Positions 61,100 through 64,000 of a DNA stretch of 64,000 bases are shown piece after piece (position 1 is the stretch's first letter; each line of letters starts with the position of its first letter). A program made the translations under genes and the position numbers. Source of the stretch: Drosophila miranda (lineage: Eukaryota > Arthropoda > Insecta > Diptera > Drosophilidae); assembly GCF_003369915.1 (NCBI RefSeq), contig NC_046677.1, forward strand, positions 12,896,001-12,960,000, given 5' to 3'. The notes beneath the pieces were generated by a model. It ran no database searches and was not told where the DNA came from. It saw only the letters and a program-made list of their open reading frames with translations.

Positions 61100-64000
61100 C
61101 CGCCATTCACTCACGACATGCGGAAGCACTTCAGCAGCTGGGGCCAAAGGAAGAGCGGCACTGCATCCACCCAGAACTTCCTAAACCGGCACATATGCTT
61201 ATAATGGCTTTTTGCAACTGCCACTCAGCCAACCAACTATGTCCGCAGAGCCGCCAGGAGAGAACCCCACGATTCTCGTTGTCGTTGTCTAGTCGTCATT
61301 GTCGTCGCTGATGTTTTCTATGGCTTAACGTAGGGTTCGTCGATGATGACATGGAGTTTGTTTTGGGCTCTAGTCCCATTCAATAAAGAATAAAGAACGA
61401 AGAATATTGGTCAGACTAACGGTTTGGAGGTGCCTAAATTTGTAATATAATAAAATGTTTAATTCCTGCTAATATGGATGGATGTAGTTATATAGCACTA
61501 GTCTTTCAATTACTTATAAGTATTTGAATTGCAAAATTATATCTCAATCAAGTGATATAACTAAATCAATGATTTAAATTAAACGGAATATGATTATATA
61601 CATTTTTAGATTAGTTTGAAACAAACACATAGAGTTTTAAAAGAAGTTCTCTTTATTGGGAACTTTTGGAAATTCATTCATTCTTTTAGAATATTAGGGT
61701 TTTTAAGAGTGTTTCCAGTTCCACATGGACTTTCCTTCGCATCTTCCTTGTCCCTTTATTGTCATTTATGTTGCTGCTGGTTGTTGTTCTCGTGTCCGTG
61801 GCTCGTGTACTTTAATTGCACCTTTTCCAGCAAATGCTGTTAACACACATTCCCACACACACGGCCTGGGCCGCCAGAGGAAGTCAATGACTTTTTGCCG
61901 GGGAGCGTCAAGCGGTTTGTGCGGGTATTCGTATAAATAGAGACGTTACCACTAGCTTAAGTAGGACCCTACTCCACCCCATGTCGCTGTAGTAATAGCA
62001 GTTGTTGTTTCTGATAATATGACCTTTGCCACTTGGACCGGAGCATGCAAGCAGAAAACGGAAAGGCGGGAAAGCGTCCAGGGGACATTAAGTCATTTAG
62101 TTTTATTAGTTACATCGCGCCTGGCCCGGTGGGGTAGGGCATGCACGGGTTAAGCATATGGGTTAATTGCATAAATTAAAGCCACACGAAGTTGTTGACT
62201 ATTTAAATTATTGCCATACTCGTGGCAGCCTGTGGACGCGGCACGGAGCCGGTGAACATAAATCATTGTTGGCATTTTTAAATTGGCTTTCTGGGCCGAC
62301 ACATTCCACTGCCGCTGCTGGCCAGGATTAAGGCCAGCCAGAAGGAGTTCCAGGATCAGGAGCAGCAGCAGTCCAGCAAGCCACGTAAACCTTTCGGCAA
62401 ACAGGACAGCCAGGAGGCGAACGGAAATTTAACAAAAATTGACTCAATTTGAATAAGCCATGGAAGGGCCGAGCAGAAAAAAGATATAAAATGGAAAATG
62501 GAAAACTCAGATACGAACGATGTCAGCCGAATGCAACACATAATAGCAATGCGAGAAAAATATACCTGTAGTACAACTGAAACAAAAACCAAGCAGGAAA
62601 ATGCACAAGAAACGAAGGGAAGGCAAGTAAAATGGAAAAGTTGAGCCAAAGTGAAAAGGAAATTCGCTGCAACAACACCTGGGAATCTGGCTTCGGTTTC
62701 TGTGGCTTAAATGTGGTCACAAAAAATTAAAGAAGGGAGTAACGGCGCATTTTTACTCGCAAAGACTGATGTAAAGTGGCATAAAAGGTATGTGTAAATA
62801 AGAAAGGATGACCAAATAATAGGTATTATTTTTGCTTATTTGCTATTGGTAAAGTGTTACTGTGTAAAATTTCTCAGGAATAACTCTGAATGTGTTATTC
62901 TTATATCTAAATTAAAGACTTATGGATGTTATAAGTAATGGTGTATTTTGCTAATACTAAGCTGATGCCCCAGCACTTTTGTGTAAGCCCCCAGTCCCAA
63001 ATCGAATTAATATCCAATTCAATCAGCTGTCAGTTGGTCCAAGGAGAGCCTCAACCATCGCCAACCCAGAGACACAGACAACAAAATGGGAACTTTTCCA
63101 TGTTGAATTGAAATAAGTTTTCAGCAACATTTCGACAAGTTTCTCAAACACTTCTCAAAGGCATCAGCCCCGCAGACAGACATGGAAGGAAACGGGCTAG
63201 CAACGCAATTGCTGTCAATAGCAGCGTGGAAATTCCGTATGCAACATGAAATTATGAGCAATGCCACGGCAAAGTTCTGCCAGAGCGGACGCCCAGTTGG
63301 TCTTCGGGATAGGGCTCGATGTGAAGACCTTCCCACACTGGTGTGGACCTGTCTAATGCATTGATTGATGAGCATGTCATGAACTTATGACAGTGATAGT
63401 TATAAATTATTATTATTTCGACATTGTACTGTTGTCCGGAACATTTTCATCTTGCCGTTTTCACGTTTCCTTGCTATTTTTAGGACAAAAACATTTGACA
63501 ACTAATTGACTTTTAAAGTGTGCCCAGGGAGAAGAGAACCGAATACAAATGATAACAGAACAACAGTTCAATCCCGTGATGAATCACCATGAATCTCCAG
63601 TCTCTCTAGCTTGCACAATGGGTCTTTACTCTTAGAGTTCTATACAATCCACTGCCTTTGCTTCGCAGCAAATATCTGAATTGAATTCGATTTCTATAGT
63701 TTATAATTTCTAAAGCTAAGCGAAAGACTTGTTCTGGATCCTAATGCCGGCCTGATTATATAACTACTATTATATAGAAAAATCGAGTTGGTTTTCCGAT
63801 TTTCATTTCTATAAAATACATTGAGAAGTCTCAAAGAGTTCAGTTGTCATTAAAACATTCATGAAGATGCGATTCTTTGTAGTAGTCAATAGGCAAGTTC
63901 TGTAGTATTTCAAAATTTAATTACATTCTAAGCTTTATTCTCCACTTAAGTACAGAGAGATTTCGGTGCATTAACTGATCGGAATTTTTGTATAGTTTTT

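Larger units (their letters stand above)
53961..64000. other. non-coding interval to the window end
   Basis: No supported exon with splice or family evidence. It holds microsatellites at 54932-54956, 57624-57647 and 61067-61099 and GT-rich DNA at 60380-60405. Two unsupported small frames are worth noting: 57979-58296 on plus, and 63375-63121 on minus with a Cys-rich end. Low-complexity sequence and many TTTAAT/AATTAA stretches are typical of long fly introns. Confidence 0.45.

Noticed and set aside
62260..62420. Leu-rich minus-strand segment resembling a signal peptide
   Set aside because: No in-frame ATG before it and no donor in the phase needed by Beat.
1..64000. CRISPR arrays, rRNA and tRNA genes
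   Set aside because: No regularly spaced repeats, no rRNA-like blocks and no convincing A-box/B-box pair were seen by eye; a tRNA scan was not possible.

Overview
The window looks like nuclear euchromatin from a fruit fly (genus Drosophila). Introns of about 50-100 bases with GTAAG/GTGAG donors interrupt small genes, and the intergenic DNA is rich in trinucleotide and hexanucleotide repeats. Gene families (Beat neuronal Ig proteins, inactive CLIP-type serine protease homologs, SCPEP1-type carboxypeptidases) and transposon relics (mini-me/Helentron, Tc1, R1-like and Jockey-like LINEs) are those of drosophilids. The gene set suggests the arm carrying the beat-I cluster. The species cannot be fixed from the sequence alone; an obscura-group fly is only a guess.

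Layout. 0-4.3 kb: no gene. 4.3-6.6 kb, minus: a four-exon secreted M1 aminopeptidase with a short C-terminus. 6.7-15.1 kb: mostly non-coding, with a piece of a ubiquitin-conjugating (E2) domain at about 10 kb. 15.1-15.55 kb, minus: a frameshifted relic of a serine protease homolog. 15.65-16.43 kb, minus: a possible unrecognised two-exon small gene. 17.5-18.7 kb, plus: a CLIP-type inactive serine protease homolog. 20.6-21.9 kb, plus: a five-exon IQ-motif gene resembling SPATA17. 23.8-27.0 kb, minus: two tandem serine carboxypeptidases. 30.9-36.9 kb, minus: the last five exons of a Beat-I gene, probably beat-Ic; its signal-peptide exon was not found and probably lies far upstream or outside the window. 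The intron at 32.5-36.7 kb holds a nest of four transposon relics. From 37 kb to the end the DNA is mostly non-coding, with a second inactive serine protease homolog (42.9-44.0 kb, minus), a previously unrecognised Cys-rich two-exon gene (48.6-49.0 kb, plus) and a Jockey-like relic (53.2-54.0 kb, plus).

Functionally there are two themes. One is a group of secreted gut- or haemolymph-type proteolysis genes: aminopeptidase, two carboxypeptidases, and two serine protease homologs plus one relic, each homolog having lost the catalytic triad in a different way. The other is a neuronal guidance gene with very long introns that appear to host small genes and transposons. The least explained items are the Cys-rich gene at 48.6 kb, the small gene candidate at 16 kb and the E2 fragment at 10 kb. 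No CRISPR array, rRNA gene or convincing tRNA was seen.
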